NCBI GenBank assembly: GCA_937928015.1
Contig: CALFXA010000216.1
Span: 1 to 13,249, forward strand
Direction: 5' to 3'
Length of the DNA: 13,249 nt
Origin: an uncultured Anaerolineales bacterium
GTDB lineage: Bacteria; Chloroflexota; Anaerolineae; Anaerolineales; Villigracilaceae
Below, in pieces: positions 1 through 6,379 of this stretch. The translations under genes were made by a program, and so were the position numbers. The notes below the pieces were generated by a model that saw only the letters and a program-made list of their open reading frames with translations, ran no database searches and was not told the DNA's origin. Within the stretch, counting starts at the first letter, position 1, and each line of letters starts with the position of its first letter.

Positions 1-76
1 CTGTCCTGAACAAGCCGTCACGCGCGCGCAGATGGCCGTCTTCCTCACGCGGACGTTCGGCCTGCCACTACCCTAG
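1..76 (+). CDS. C-terminal end of an SLH-domain protein (5' partial)
   Basis: Reading from base 2, 24 codons end at TAG (74-76). They encode CPEQAVTRAQMAVFLTRTF followed by GLPLP. The pattern CP-x3-VTRAQMAVFL is the end of an S-layer-homology (SLH) repeat and closely matches the SLH repeats of the protein at 4386-6233 (CPDTAVTRAQMSVFLL and CPTAAVTRAQMAVFLV). The protein is therefore probably a surface protein anchored to the cell wall by a C-terminal SLH triplet, of the same family as the later gene. Everything upstream lies outside the window, so its other domains are unknown. The next gene starts 48 bases downstream with no clear promoter between, so the two may be cotranscribed. Confidence 0.8.
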   Translation, partial: CPEQAVTRAQMAVFLTRTFGLPLP

Positions 77-124
77 GGAACAAACGATTAACATCCTGCG
101 TCTGGAAGAAATCATGGAGCCAAA

Positions 125-577
125 ATGAAACACACCCTTCTCTTCACCCTGCTGATCGTCCTTTTGGCGGCTTGCACCCCCGCAACCGCCTATCCCAACG
201 AGGGTTACCCACCTGCAGAGCAACCTGTTACGAACGGCAACGTCGACTATCTGCCCCGACCCTCCGACAGCAGCCTGACCCGCGCCGAGGCCTTCCTCGA
301 CTCATCCAGCCTGTCCATCCTGGAAAGCTCCCCGCTTCAATTCGTGCTCACGTTGAAGGGCAGCCTGCCGACCCCTTGTCACCAATTGCGTGTGGCCGTC
401 GGCCAACCTGATGCAAACCAAAAGATCAACGTTGACGTGTATTCAGTTGCTGACCCCGAGCGCATCTGCACCCAAATGGTCAAGCCGTTCGAGGTCAATG
501 TGCCGTTGGGCAGTTTCCCTATGGGACATTACGTTCTGTTCGTAAATGGGAACCAGGTCGCTGAATTCGACTCATAA
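125..577 (+). CDS. small secreted lipoprotein of unknown function
   Basis: 150 residues. The N-terminus is a type II signal peptide: MKHT, a hydrophobic stretch, then the lipobox LLAAC with Cys17 as the expected lipidation site. Residues 20-50 are Pro/Ser-rich and probably a flexible spacer. The rest (about 52-149) looks like one small beta domain, with two further cysteines (Cys85 in LPTPCHQL, Cys115 in RICTQ) that could form a disulfide. The pattern of C-x-Q, CTQ, PFE, V/IPL and a final YVLFVNG resembles a recurring small extracytoplasmic domain of Chloroflexota and Cyanobacteria that I know only as a sequence pattern; its function is unknown to me. A GGAG (116-119), five bases before the ATG, supports the start. 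It follows the end of an SLH gene, and both products would be outside the membrane. Confidence 0.75.
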   Translation: MKHTLLFTLLIVLLAACTPATAYPNEGYPPAEQPVTNGNVDYLPRPSDSSLTRAEAFLDSSSLSILESSPLQFVLTLKGSLPTPCHQLRVAVGQPDANQKINVDVYSVADPERICTQMVKPFEVNVPLGSFPMGHYVLFVNGNQVAEFDS

Positions 578-579
578 GT

Positions 580-615
580 AAAAAAGTGACAGTCACCTAA
601 CGGATGACTGTCACT
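580..615 (-). terminator. intrinsic terminator of the ybaK-like gene
   Basis: Perfect 11-bp inverted repeat (AGTGACAGTCA at 585-595 and TGACTGTCACT at 605-615) with a 9-base loop. Read on the minus strand, the hairpin is followed by six T (580-585), so it is a Rho-independent terminator for the gene at 618-1109. The right arm begins only a few bases beyond that gene's stop codon. On the plus strand the U-tract is missing, so it is a weaker stop for the lipoprotein transcript coming from the other side. Confidence 0.85.
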
Positions 616-617
616 AC

Positions 618-1109
618 CTATTCTTCCCTGCTGACCTTCCCCATTTTCGCATTCGTCAACTTGACCAGGTCCTCCACTCGCAGGTGGATGTCCAGTCCGC
701 GCTGACCGCCCGAGATGTAGATACGCTCGTAGGCCTGCGCGGCAGAATCCACCACCACCTGGAAGCCTTTGTTGATCAGCGCCAGCGGGGAGATTCCGCC
801 CGCCTGAAGTCCCGTCAACTGTTCGGCTTCGCGCTCGGTCGGTAGATAGACCTTCTTCTCGCCGAGGAAGGCCGCTAGCAATTTCAGGTCCACGCTTGAG
901 GGCCCGGGGACGGCCACCAACAGCGGTTTCTTGGGTTTATCGCGCGTGATGACAATGGTCTTGAAGACCTGTTCCGTTGGGACGTTCATCAATTGCGCCA
1001 CTTCCAGCGCACCCATTTTCTCAGCGGGGAATTCGTGCGCCTCGTATGGGATTTTTCGAGAGTCGAGCAGGCGGGTGACATTGTTCGTTATTGGCATCTT
1101 GACATCCAT
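618..1109 (-). CDS. ybaK: YbaK/EbsC-type aminoacyl-tRNA deacylase
   Basis: 163 residues from the first ATG, the usual length for the single-domain YbaK family. The family hydrolyses Cys-tRNA(Pro), a mischarging product of prolyl-tRNA synthetase, in the cytoplasm. Visible hallmarks are VFKTIVI with the conserved Lys, the central VAVPG segment, GGISPL, and YISGGQRGLDI near the C-terminus. No ribosome binding site precedes the ATG at 1109. A second ATG at 1097 (giving MPITNN) may be the true start: a weak -10 (TAGTAT) lies so close to the first ATG that transcription might begin beyond it. It is divergent from the CNBD gene at 1240 and has its own terminator. Substrate specificity (Cys versus other residues, as in ProX/YeaK relatives) cannot be fixed from sequence alone. 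Confidence 0.9.
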   Translation of the reverse strand: MDVKMPITNNVTRLLDSRKIPYEAHEFPAEKMGALEVAQLMNVPTEQVFKTIVITRDKPKKPLLVAVPGPSSVDLKLLAAFLGEKKVYLPTEREAEQLTGLQAGGISPLALINKGFQVVVDSAAQAYERIYISGGQRGLDIHLRVEDLVKLTNAKMGKVSREE

Positions 1110-1130
1110 GCTATACTACAAGTGCCGCGT

Positions 1131-1188
1131 AAATTATCAAGCTGGAATTTCATTTTGCTTGCAATCTGAAAAGAAGGTTTGATAATTT
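1131..1188. repeat. perfect 10-bp inverted repeat in a divergent intergenic region
   Basis: AAATTATCAA (1131-1140) and TTGATAATTT (1179-1188) are exact reverse complements separated by 38 bases, in the 130-base gap between the divergent ybaK and CNBD genes. Each arm contains GATAAT on the strand pointing outward, so the arms may be the two -10 elements of divergent promoters, a paired operator, or both. A self-complementary TTGCAA (1159-1164) lies near the centre. The structure is seen directly; its function is inferred. Confidence 0.5.
1159..1186 (+). promoter_or_regulatory. putative promoter of the CNBD/membrane protein pair
   Basis: TTGCAA (1159-1164) and GATAAT (1181-1186) are separated by 16 bases: four and five matches to the sigma-70 type consensus. 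Transcription would start near 1193, about 47 bases before the ATG at 1240. The -10 lies within the right arm of the inverted repeat at 1131-1188. Confidence 0.45.
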
Positions 1189-1239
1189 GTGTAATAAGCG
1201 GCGATTTTAGTAATTTTATCCCAATCCACGGAGGGCACG

Positions 1240-1692
1240 ATGATTACGAAGGAATTTTTGGCTGAGTTCGATCTCTTCAAGGGGATTCCTGACGCCGTCC
1301 TGCACGAGATCGCGGGCATCTGCAAGGAGATCAGCATCAAACAGGATGACGTCGTCTTCCGTGAGGGCGAAAAAGCCGACCTGCTGCACCTGCTCGTGAA
1401 AGGCAGCATCGCTCTGCGCGTCAAACTGACCTCCCGGCCCGACTCCGTTACCGTGAGCATCGTCGCCCGCCCGCATCAAACTCTCGGCTGGTCGGGCGTG
1501 GTCAAGCCTTTCCACTATACCGCCACCGCTTACTGCGAAGAAGACAGCCAGCTCATCGCCATCCCCGCGGAAGGATTCCTTGCCATCCTCGACAGGCATC
1601 CCGAAGCGGGCTACAAGATCATGCTGCGCATCACCGAGATCATCTCGGACCGCCTGCGCAACAGCCGCCAGGCGCTTTTGAAAACCCTGTGA
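1240..1692 (+). CDS. stand-alone cyclic-nucleotide-binding-like domain protein
   Basis: 150 residues covering one Crp-type beta-barrel domain and a C-terminal helix, with no helix-turn-helix or catalytic domain. The N-terminus (FLAEFDLFKGIPDAVLHEIA) is the usual lead-in helix of these domains, followed by DVVFREGEKADLLHLLVKGSI, which matches the family strands and glycine turn. In the phosphate-binding cassette, where cAMP receptors have a GE(L/I) and a later Arg, this protein has LGWSGVVKPFHYTATA (about residues 82-97): Glu becomes Trp and the Arg position is not basic. Canonical cAMP binding is therefore unlikely. GGAGG (1230-1234), five bases before the ATG, supports the start. The next gene begins 8 bases after the stop, so the two are probably one transcription unit. 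The ligand is unknown. Confidence 0.8.
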   Translation: MITKEFLAEFDLFKGIPDAVLHEIAGICKEISIKQDDVVFREGEKADLLHLLVKGSIALRVKLTSRPDSVTVSIVARPHQTLGWSGVVKPFHYTATAYCEEDSQLIAIPAEGFLAILDRHPEAGYKIMLRITEIISDRLRNSRQALLKTL

Positions 1693-1700
1693 GGTGAAGC

Positions 1701-2051
1701 ATGTCCCCCAGCCAGGAAGAGGAACGACTCAGGCGTCTGCGCGAGCGCCAGCTGTCGGACCGCGACCCGCTGGTCAAGCAACGCAAACATCAACAAACCA
1801 GCGCCGTCCGCACGCACAAAGCGATCAAATCTTTTTCGTTCGGCGAAAGCCTGTCAGCCATCCCGCACATCTGGAAGGGTGCCTTCGTCGGGCTGATGCT
1901 GGGACTGGCTGTGGTCTTCATCCTCCCACTGGTATGGGACTCGCCCTACGCTTTGATAGTTGGTATCCTGGCCGCGGCAATCTGCACGATCTTCGGCGTG
2001 GTCACAGGCAACGCCCTCGACCTGCGGGATGATATCAAAAAGGATATGTAA
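1701..2051 (+). CDS. small two-helix membrane protein of unknown function
   Basis: 116 residues. The first 45 are highly charged (EEERLRRLRERQLSDRD and then basic residues), likely cytoplasmic. Two hydrophobic helices follow at about 60-80 (KGAFVGLMLGLAVVFILPLV) and 83-104 (ALIVGILAAAICTIFGVVTG), with a short loop containing WDSP. The tail DLRDDIKKDM is charged. This is a helical hairpin with both ends on the same side. GAGG at 1691-1694 overlaps the upstream stop codon and stands six bases before the ATG, which supports the start and translational coupling to the CNBD-like gene. I do not recognise the family. The adjacency suggests, without proving, that it works with the CNBD-like protein at the membrane. 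Confidence 0.75.
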   Translation: MSPSQEEERLRRLRERQLSDRDPLVKQRKHQQTSAVRTHKAIKSFSFGESLSAIPHIWKGAFVGLMLGLAVVFILPLVWDSPYALIVGILAAAICTIFGVVTGNALDLRDDIKKDM

Positions 2052-2054
2052 CCT

Positions 2055-2080
2055 GATGCCCCTGCCTCGGCGGGGGCATC
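2055..2080 (+). terminator. hairpin after the membrane-protein gene
   Basis: GATGCCCC (2055-2062) pairs with GGGGCATC (2073-2080) around a 10-base loop, starting four bases after the stop codon. It is followed by TCTCTCTC rather than a T-run, so it is a weaker intrinsic terminator or an mRNA-end stabilising hairpin. Confidence 0.55.
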
Positions 2081-2100
2081 TCTCTCTCATCCAAGCGTAG

Positions 2101-2106
2101 TAAAAT
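2101..2106 (+). promoter_or_regulatory. -10 element placed for a leaderless rel transcript
   Basis: TAAAAT (five of six matches to TATAAT) is separated from the rel ATG (2113) by exactly six bases, ACTCGG. A sigma-70 type start would fall on the A of the ATG. There is no Shine-Dalgarno sequence and no convincing -35 at the expected distance. Confidence 0.55.
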
Positions 2107-2112
2107 ACTCGG

Positions 2113-4332
2113 ATGAAGACCTCCACTGCCGCCGTTCCCCTCGAAAAGCTGCTCGAACAGTTACCCGATACCTACAGTCTCGCGGACCGTGAGCTGGTTC
2201 ACCGCGCCTATCGGGTGGCCGAGGAGGCTCATCGGGAACAGAAGCGCGCCTCGGGCGAGCCGTATATCAATCATTGTCTGGCCGTGGCCAGCATCCTGGC
2301 CGAATTGCGAGTCCCGCCCGAAGTCATCGCGGCGGGACTTTTGCACGACACCGTCGAAGACACCACCGTCACCCTGCACGACCTGCGCCGCGATTTCGGC
2401 GACACCATCGCCGCCCTCGTGGACGGCGTCACCAAGTTGACCAACCTGCCGCGCGTCTCCCGTGGCGACCAGCACGCTGAGAATGGCAACGGCAAGGACG
2501 ATGTCAACGCGGAACAGCCCGCGGTGTTAGGCCGTCGCGCCGACATGGTCTCCGAGACCCTGCGCAAGACCTTCCTCGCCATGGGCGACGATGTGCGCGT
2601 GGTGCTCATCAAACTGGCCGACCGTCTGCACAACATGCGTACTCTCGGCTACATGCCCGAGCACAAGCGCAAACGCATAGCCCAGGAAACGCTCGACATC
2701 TTTGCGCCGCTCGCCAACCGTCTGGGCATCTGGCAGATCAAGTGGGAATTGGAAGACCTCGCGTTCCGCTACGTCAACCCCGAAAAATACAAAGAGATCG
2801 CCGAACAACTCGCGGGACGCCGTCCCGACCGCGAGGCGCAGATCGAGACCATCAAAGACAATCTAGCCAAATTGCTGGAGCGCAATAACATCAAAGCCGA
2901 GATCAGCGGACGGCCCAAACACATCTACTCGATTTACAAGAAAATGGCCAAAAAGGGCAAGCCCTTCGACCTGGTGCGGGACGTACGCGCCGTGCGCCTG
3001 ATCGTCCCCGACGTGCCCTCCTGCTACGCCGCCCTGGGCGTGATCCACACCCACTGGCGGCCCATCCCTGGCGAGTTCGACGACTACATCGCCGCACCAA
3101 AAGATAACTTCTACCAGTCGCTGCACACGGCTGTCATCTACGACGATAGGCGTCCCGTCGAGGTGCAGATCCGCACCGCCGACATGCATCAGAGCGCGGA
3201 GTATGGCATCGCCGCCCACTGGCGCTACAAGGAAGGCACCAGGCAATCGGACAAGGCTTTCGAGCAGCGCATCAACTGGCTGCGCAACATGATGGAATGG
3301 CGCTCGGACGTGAAGGATGCCGCCGAGTTCGTCGAGTCGATGCGCACGGACGTGTTTCAGGACCGCGTGTACGTCTTCACCCCGCGCGGCGACATCATCG
3401 ACCTGCCTGCGGGCTCCACGCCCATCGACTTCGCCTACCACGTCCATACCGACATCGGCCACCGCTGCCGCGGCGCGCGCATCAACGGGAAACTGGTCCC
3501 GTTGTATCAGGAATTGAAAACGGGCGACCAGGTCGAGGTCCTGACCGCCAAGCGCGGCGGCCCCAGCCGCGACTGGTTGAACTCCAACCTTGGGCTGGTC
3601 AAGACCCAGCGGGCCAAGTCCAAGATCCGCGTGTGGTTCAAGAAGCAGGAAGACGAGCAAAACCTCGCGCAGGGACGCGCCACCCTCGAACGCGAGATTT
3701 CGCGCCTGGGCATCGGCGAGATCAACTTCGAGCGGATGGCACGCTCGCTCGGCTTCAAGGTCCCAGACGAGATGTTCATCTCGCTCGGCACGGGCGACCT
3801 TTCGGTCAGCAGGGTCATCAAGGAGTTCTCGGAAGAGGTCGAGATCGCCGACATCCTCTCGGCCACGGGGACCGCCAGTGAGGCCACCTCCACCGATGCT
3901 GTGGAAGTGGTGGGGCTCAAGGGTCTGCTATCCTCGATGGCGCGCTGCTGCAACCCCACCCCGGGCGACCAGATCGTGGGCTACATCACGCGCGGACGGG
4001 GCGCCACCATCCACCGCCAGGATTGCCCCAACATCCTGCGGCTGAAGGACCGCGAACGCCTGCTGCAAGTGGATTGGGGCCGCTCCGAGCGAACCTACCC
4101 CGTGCCTGTCTCGATCAAGGCCTACGACCGCCAGGGCCTGATGGGCGACATCTCCAACCTGCTGGATACCGAAAACGTCAACATCGTGGACGTAACCGTC
4201 AAGGTCAACCGCAGCCTGGCCGACCTGCACCTGATCGTGGAGGTGCGCGACCTGGCCCAACTCAGCCGCATCCTGACCCGTATCGAAAATCTGCCGAATG
4301 TGCTCGAAGCGCAGCGGACAAATCCAGGATAA
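2113..4332 (+). CDS. rel: RelA/SpoT-type (p)ppGpp synthetase/hydrolase
   Basis: 739 residues, the full length of long RSH enzymes, which make and degrade the stringent-response alarmone (p)ppGpp in the cytoplasm. Domains in order: HD hydrolase (about 20-205; His54, HDTVED at 78-83, KLADRLHNMRTL at 167-178); synthetase (about 255-375; GRPKHIYSIYKKM, YQSLHT, VEVQIRT, AAHWRYKEG); TGS (about 413-475; VYVFTPRGDIIDLPAGSTPIDFAY split as VYVFTPRGD and STPIDFAY); a helical region; the conserved-cysteine module (MARCCNPTPGD, HRQDC; Cys612, Cys613, His634, Cys638); and ACT (about 663-736). Odd features: the synthetase motif is EFDD (321-324), the EXDD form of monofunctional RelA, although the HD residues are intact. 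A polar insertion of about 25 residues, rich in Gly/Asn/Asp, lies in the HD domain (about 113-142) compared with B. subtilis Rel. The ATG at 2113 has no ribosome binding site but follows a -10 by six bases. Confidence 0.95.
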   Translation: MKTSTAAVPLEKLLEQLPDTYSLADRELVHRAYRVAEEAHREQKRASGEPYINHCLAVASILAELRVPPEVIAAGLLHDTVEDTTVTLHDLRRDFGDTIAALVDGVTKLTNLPRVSRGDQHAENGNGKDDVNAEQPAVLGRRADMVSETLRKTFLAMGDDVRVVLIKLADRLHNMRTLGYMPEHKRKRIAQETLDIFAPLANRLGIWQIKWELEDLAFRYVNPEKYKEIAEQLAGRRPDREAQIETIKDNLAKLLERNNIKAEISGRPKHIYSIYKKMAKKGKPFDLVRDVRAVRLIVPDVPSCYAALGVIHTHWRPIPGEFDDYIAAPKDNFYQSLHTAVIYDDRRPVEVQIRTADMHQSAEYGIAAHWRYKEGTRQSDKAFEQRINWLRNMMEWRSDVKDAAEFVESMRTDVFQDRVYVFTPRGDIIDLPAGSTPIDFAYHVHTDIGHRCRGARINGKLVPLYQELKTGDQVEVLTAKRGGPSRDWLNSNLGLVKTQRAKSKIRVWFKKQEDEQNLAQGRATLEREISRLGIGEINFERMARSLGFKVPDEMFISLGTGDLSVSRVIKEFSEEVEIADILSATGTASEATSTDAVEVVGLKGLLSSMARCCNPTPGDQIVGYITRGRGATIHRQDCPNILRLKDRERLLQVDWGRSERTYPVPVSIKAYDRQGLMGDISNLLDTENVNIVDVTVKVNRSLADLHLIVEVRDLAQLSRILTRIENLPNVLEAQRTNPG

Positions 4333-4370
4333 AGCAAGAGGCCGCGTAAAAGTACGCGGCCTCTTGCTTT
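4331..4370. terminator. bidirectional terminator between convergent genes
   Basis: Perfect 18-bp stem (AAAGCAAGAGGCCGCGTA at 4331-4348 and its complement at 4353-4370) with a 4-base AAAG loop. The left arm starts inside the rel stop codon. The stem ends in TTT on the plus strand and also in TTT on the minus strand, so it can stop rel from one side and the SLH gene (stop at 4386) from the other. Confidence 0.85.
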
Positions 4371-4385
4371 ACCATCAACTGCTCA

Positions 4386-6233
4386 TCAACAATCAAAGCA
4401 GATAGTGGGTGAGGGCGTCATCGTTTTTGTAGGGGTGGCAGTCGCACTAGGAGTGTATGTGGGCGTTTTCGTGAAAGTCGCTGTGGGTAATGCAGGGGGT
4501 GAGATAAAGGTATTTACCAGAAACACTGCCATCTGCGCACGCGTCACTGCGGCAGTAGGACAGTAGTATCCATTGCCACAGCCGCTCGTAATTCCTTCAT
4601 TTGCCAATTGTTCGATCCAGGCCACCGCCCAATAGCTAGAGGCCACGTCGGCAAACAGGATGCCATTGACAGCAGGCGGGACATACCCTGCACCATGCTT
4701 GGCGCGCAAAAGGAGGATTGCCATCTGATCTCGCGTTACCACGCTGTCAGGACAATAATTCCCGTTGCCGCAACCGCCTGTAATCCCCTCGTTGGCTAAT
4801 TCCTCGATCCAGGCTGCCGCCCAATAATTCGCAGGGACGTCGACGAATTTAGTCCCACTGGCCGAAGGTGGAACATAGGCCGAACCGTGGATGCCTCGCA
4901 GCAGGAATACCGACATCTGCGCCCGTGTCACCGCGGTATCTGGGCAAAACAGCAGTGGGTTACTCGAACAACCACCTGTGATCCCTGCATGGTAAAGCTT
5001 CTCCACATAGAGCCAGGCCCAATGCGCGCGCGGAACATCGCCAAAGGTGACCGTATTGATGGGAGTAGCTGTTGCAGTTGGAGTATAAGTTGCCGTCGGA
5101 GTCGCGGTCGGAGTATGGGTCTCTGTAGGTGTGGGTGTTGATGTGGGAGGCTCAATGTCAGAGTATGACCACAACTCATATCCTGCCCCGTCACCGCCAT
5201 CCGCGCGGAAATACAACACGTTGTTATACACTGCCATATGGCTTGGGTTGGAACTGGAAGCGCCACTGTAAATATCCGTCACACGACTGGCTGTCACGCC
5301 ATCATAGGACCATAGTTCAACCCCTGCGCCGTCACCGCCATCTGCCTGGAAGTATAACTTGTTGTTATAAACAATCGTCGAGAATATTCTGTTATTTCGA
5401 TCTGTACTTACTTGCATATTCAATGCATGGGTAGGTGGATTAACGCCATCGTACATCCAGAGTATACGAGAAGGTGAAGCAGAATCATTTTCAGCCTGGA
5501 AATAAAGTTTTCCATTAAAAACAGTCAGGGATTCCAATCGTTCGTAACTACCACTAGGTCCCTGCCAGATGACACTAGGCGGGTTTATTCCATCATATAC
5601 CCACAATGAGTAAGCCCCATTACTATCCACACTAAACGCTGAAAAATAAAGCTTGTCATTAAAAACAGTGAAACTCGTGGCATCAAAAATTGTATCCGTA
5701 AACAAATTAGGTAAATTGACCCCATCATACACCCATGTGCTGCCGAAAGAATTCGTAAAATATAATATATTTTTATATACGCCTAAAGAGGTAGGATAAA
5801 GGGTCCCTAGGAAAGAAGTTGCATCAAAGGCAGGAGCAGGTATTGTCTGTCCATCATACTTCCATAAACCAGGTTCCCCATCACTACCATTTGCGGCAAA
5901 ATATAACTCGCCGTTGAATTCCGTCAAATATTCTGGATTGGGCGAATATGGCATCCCAGTCCTCATCCATACATCAACAGGCGGATTTGTTCCATCATAC
6001 ATCCACAGGGTTCGACCCACGCCATCATTTCCATCTGCCGAAAAATACAACTCATTATCGAAGGCTTTCATATATCTTGGGATGGAACTCGTCGCCCCCG
6101 GGTAAATATCCGCCACGCGCTGTACGGCAGATGTTGCACGCGCCGAGGTCATGTTTAGCGTAAAGATCACGGTGGCCAGGGCCAGGAAGATACCAAAACC
6201 CCATCGGCTGTCATACAGATTTTTCCATTTCAT
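4386..6233 (-). CDS. surface protein: seven ELWxxDGT-like propeller blades, Thr/Pro linker, three SLH domains
   Basis: 615 residues from the ATG at 6233, chosen because AAAGGAGG lies six bases upstream. A basic N-terminus and hydrophobic helix (about 11-35) form a signal peptide. Residues 40-358 contain seven repeats, each with a (K/E/V/I)LYF-x-A strand (near 61, 109, 156, 194, 242, 292, 339) and an LWxYDG-type strand. This is the ELWxxDGT repeat pattern and probably one seven-bladed beta-propeller. A Thr/Pro-rich linker (362-392) leads to three SLH repeats (about 396-450, 462-512, 526-576), each with a Cys pair (422/430, 488/494, 552/558). SLH triplets bind secondary cell-wall polymer. Unusually, a second Thr/Pro tail of about 30 residues follows the SLH triplet and ends in CFDC. 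The propeller half looks clearly more AT-rich than neighbouring genes. The ligand of the propeller is unknown. Confidence 0.85.
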   Translation of the reverse strand: MKWKNLYDSRWGFGIFLALATVIFTLNMTSARATSAVQRVADIYPGATSSIPRYMKAFDNELYFSADGNDGVGRTLWMYDGTNPPVDVWMRTGMPYSPNPEYLTEFNGELYFAANGSDGEPGLWKYDGQTIPAPAFDATSFLGTLYPTSLGVYKNILYFTNSFGSTWVYDGVNLPNLFTDTIFDATSFTVFNDKLYFSAFSVDSNGAYSLWVYDGINPPSVIWQGPSGSYERLESLTVFNGKLYFQAENDSASPSRILWMYDGVNPPTHALNMQVSTDRNNRIFSTIVYNNKLYFQADGGDGAGVELWSYDGVTASRVTDIYSGASSSNPSHMAVYNNVLYFRADGGDGAGYELWSYSDIEPPTSTPTPTETHTPTATPTATYTPTATATPINTVTFGDVPRAHWAWLYVEKLYHAGITGGCSSNPLLFCPDTAVTRAQMSVFLLRGIHGSAYVPPSASGTKFVDVPANYWAAAWIEELANEGITGGCGNGNYCPDSVVTRDQMAILLLRAKHGAGYVPPAVNGILFADVASSYWAVAWIEQLANEGITSGCGNGYYCPTAAVTRAQMAVFLVNTFISPPALPTATFTKTPTYTPSATATPTKTMTPSPTICFDC

Positions 6234-6298
6234 GCTGAACCTCCTTTGAAGGACCCAATATAAGGAGAAGACGTCCATACTCCCCTCAGGGTTCCCGT

Positions 6299-6304
6299 AG
6301 TATA
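6299..6304 (-). promoter_or_regulatory. possible -10 of the SLH/propeller gene
   Basis: On the minus strand TATACT (five of six matches to TATAAT) lies about 65 bases before the ATG at 6233. No good -35 is present, only a T-rich tract upstream of it. This would give a leader of about 58 bases carrying the strong GGAGG site (6240-6244). Confidence 0.35.
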
Positions 6305-6362
6305 GGTAAAAAAAGTGGAATTCACCAGTGAAAATCATCCTGTTTATCTTCTTACAGGGTGG

Positions 6363-6368
6363 TATAAT
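6363..6368 (+). promoter_or_regulatory. consensus -10 close to the moeA start
   Basis: A perfect TATAAT lies 11 bases before the moeA ATG (6380). A start about seven bases downstream would leave a leader of about five bases. CGCGCCGTTTT between them has no Shine-Dalgarno sequence. The -35 region is unconvincing. Confidence 0.55.
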
Positions 6369-6379
6369 CGCGCCGTTTT

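Noticed and set aside
2863..3660. Long minus-strand open frame (265 codons) inside rel
   Set aside because: It is the antisense of a well-conserved coding region in GC-rich DNA, has a low-complexity composition and no family resemblance.
3297..3881. Plus-strand open frame of 194 codons overlapping rel
   Set aside because: It is Arg/Pro/Gly-rich, as expected from frame-shifted reading of a GC-rich gene, and lies within the TGS and linker-coding part of rel.
4386..6233. Repeated units in this gene as a possible CRISPR or other DNA repeat array
   Set aside because: The repeats are imperfect, in-frame protein repeats (propeller blades and SLH domains), without conserved spacers.
6234..6338. N-terminal extension of the SLH/propeller protein to an ATG at 6338
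   Set aside because: A strong AAAGGAGG site lies six bases before the ATG at 6233, and a normal signal peptide starts there; the extension covers the likely promoter and leader.
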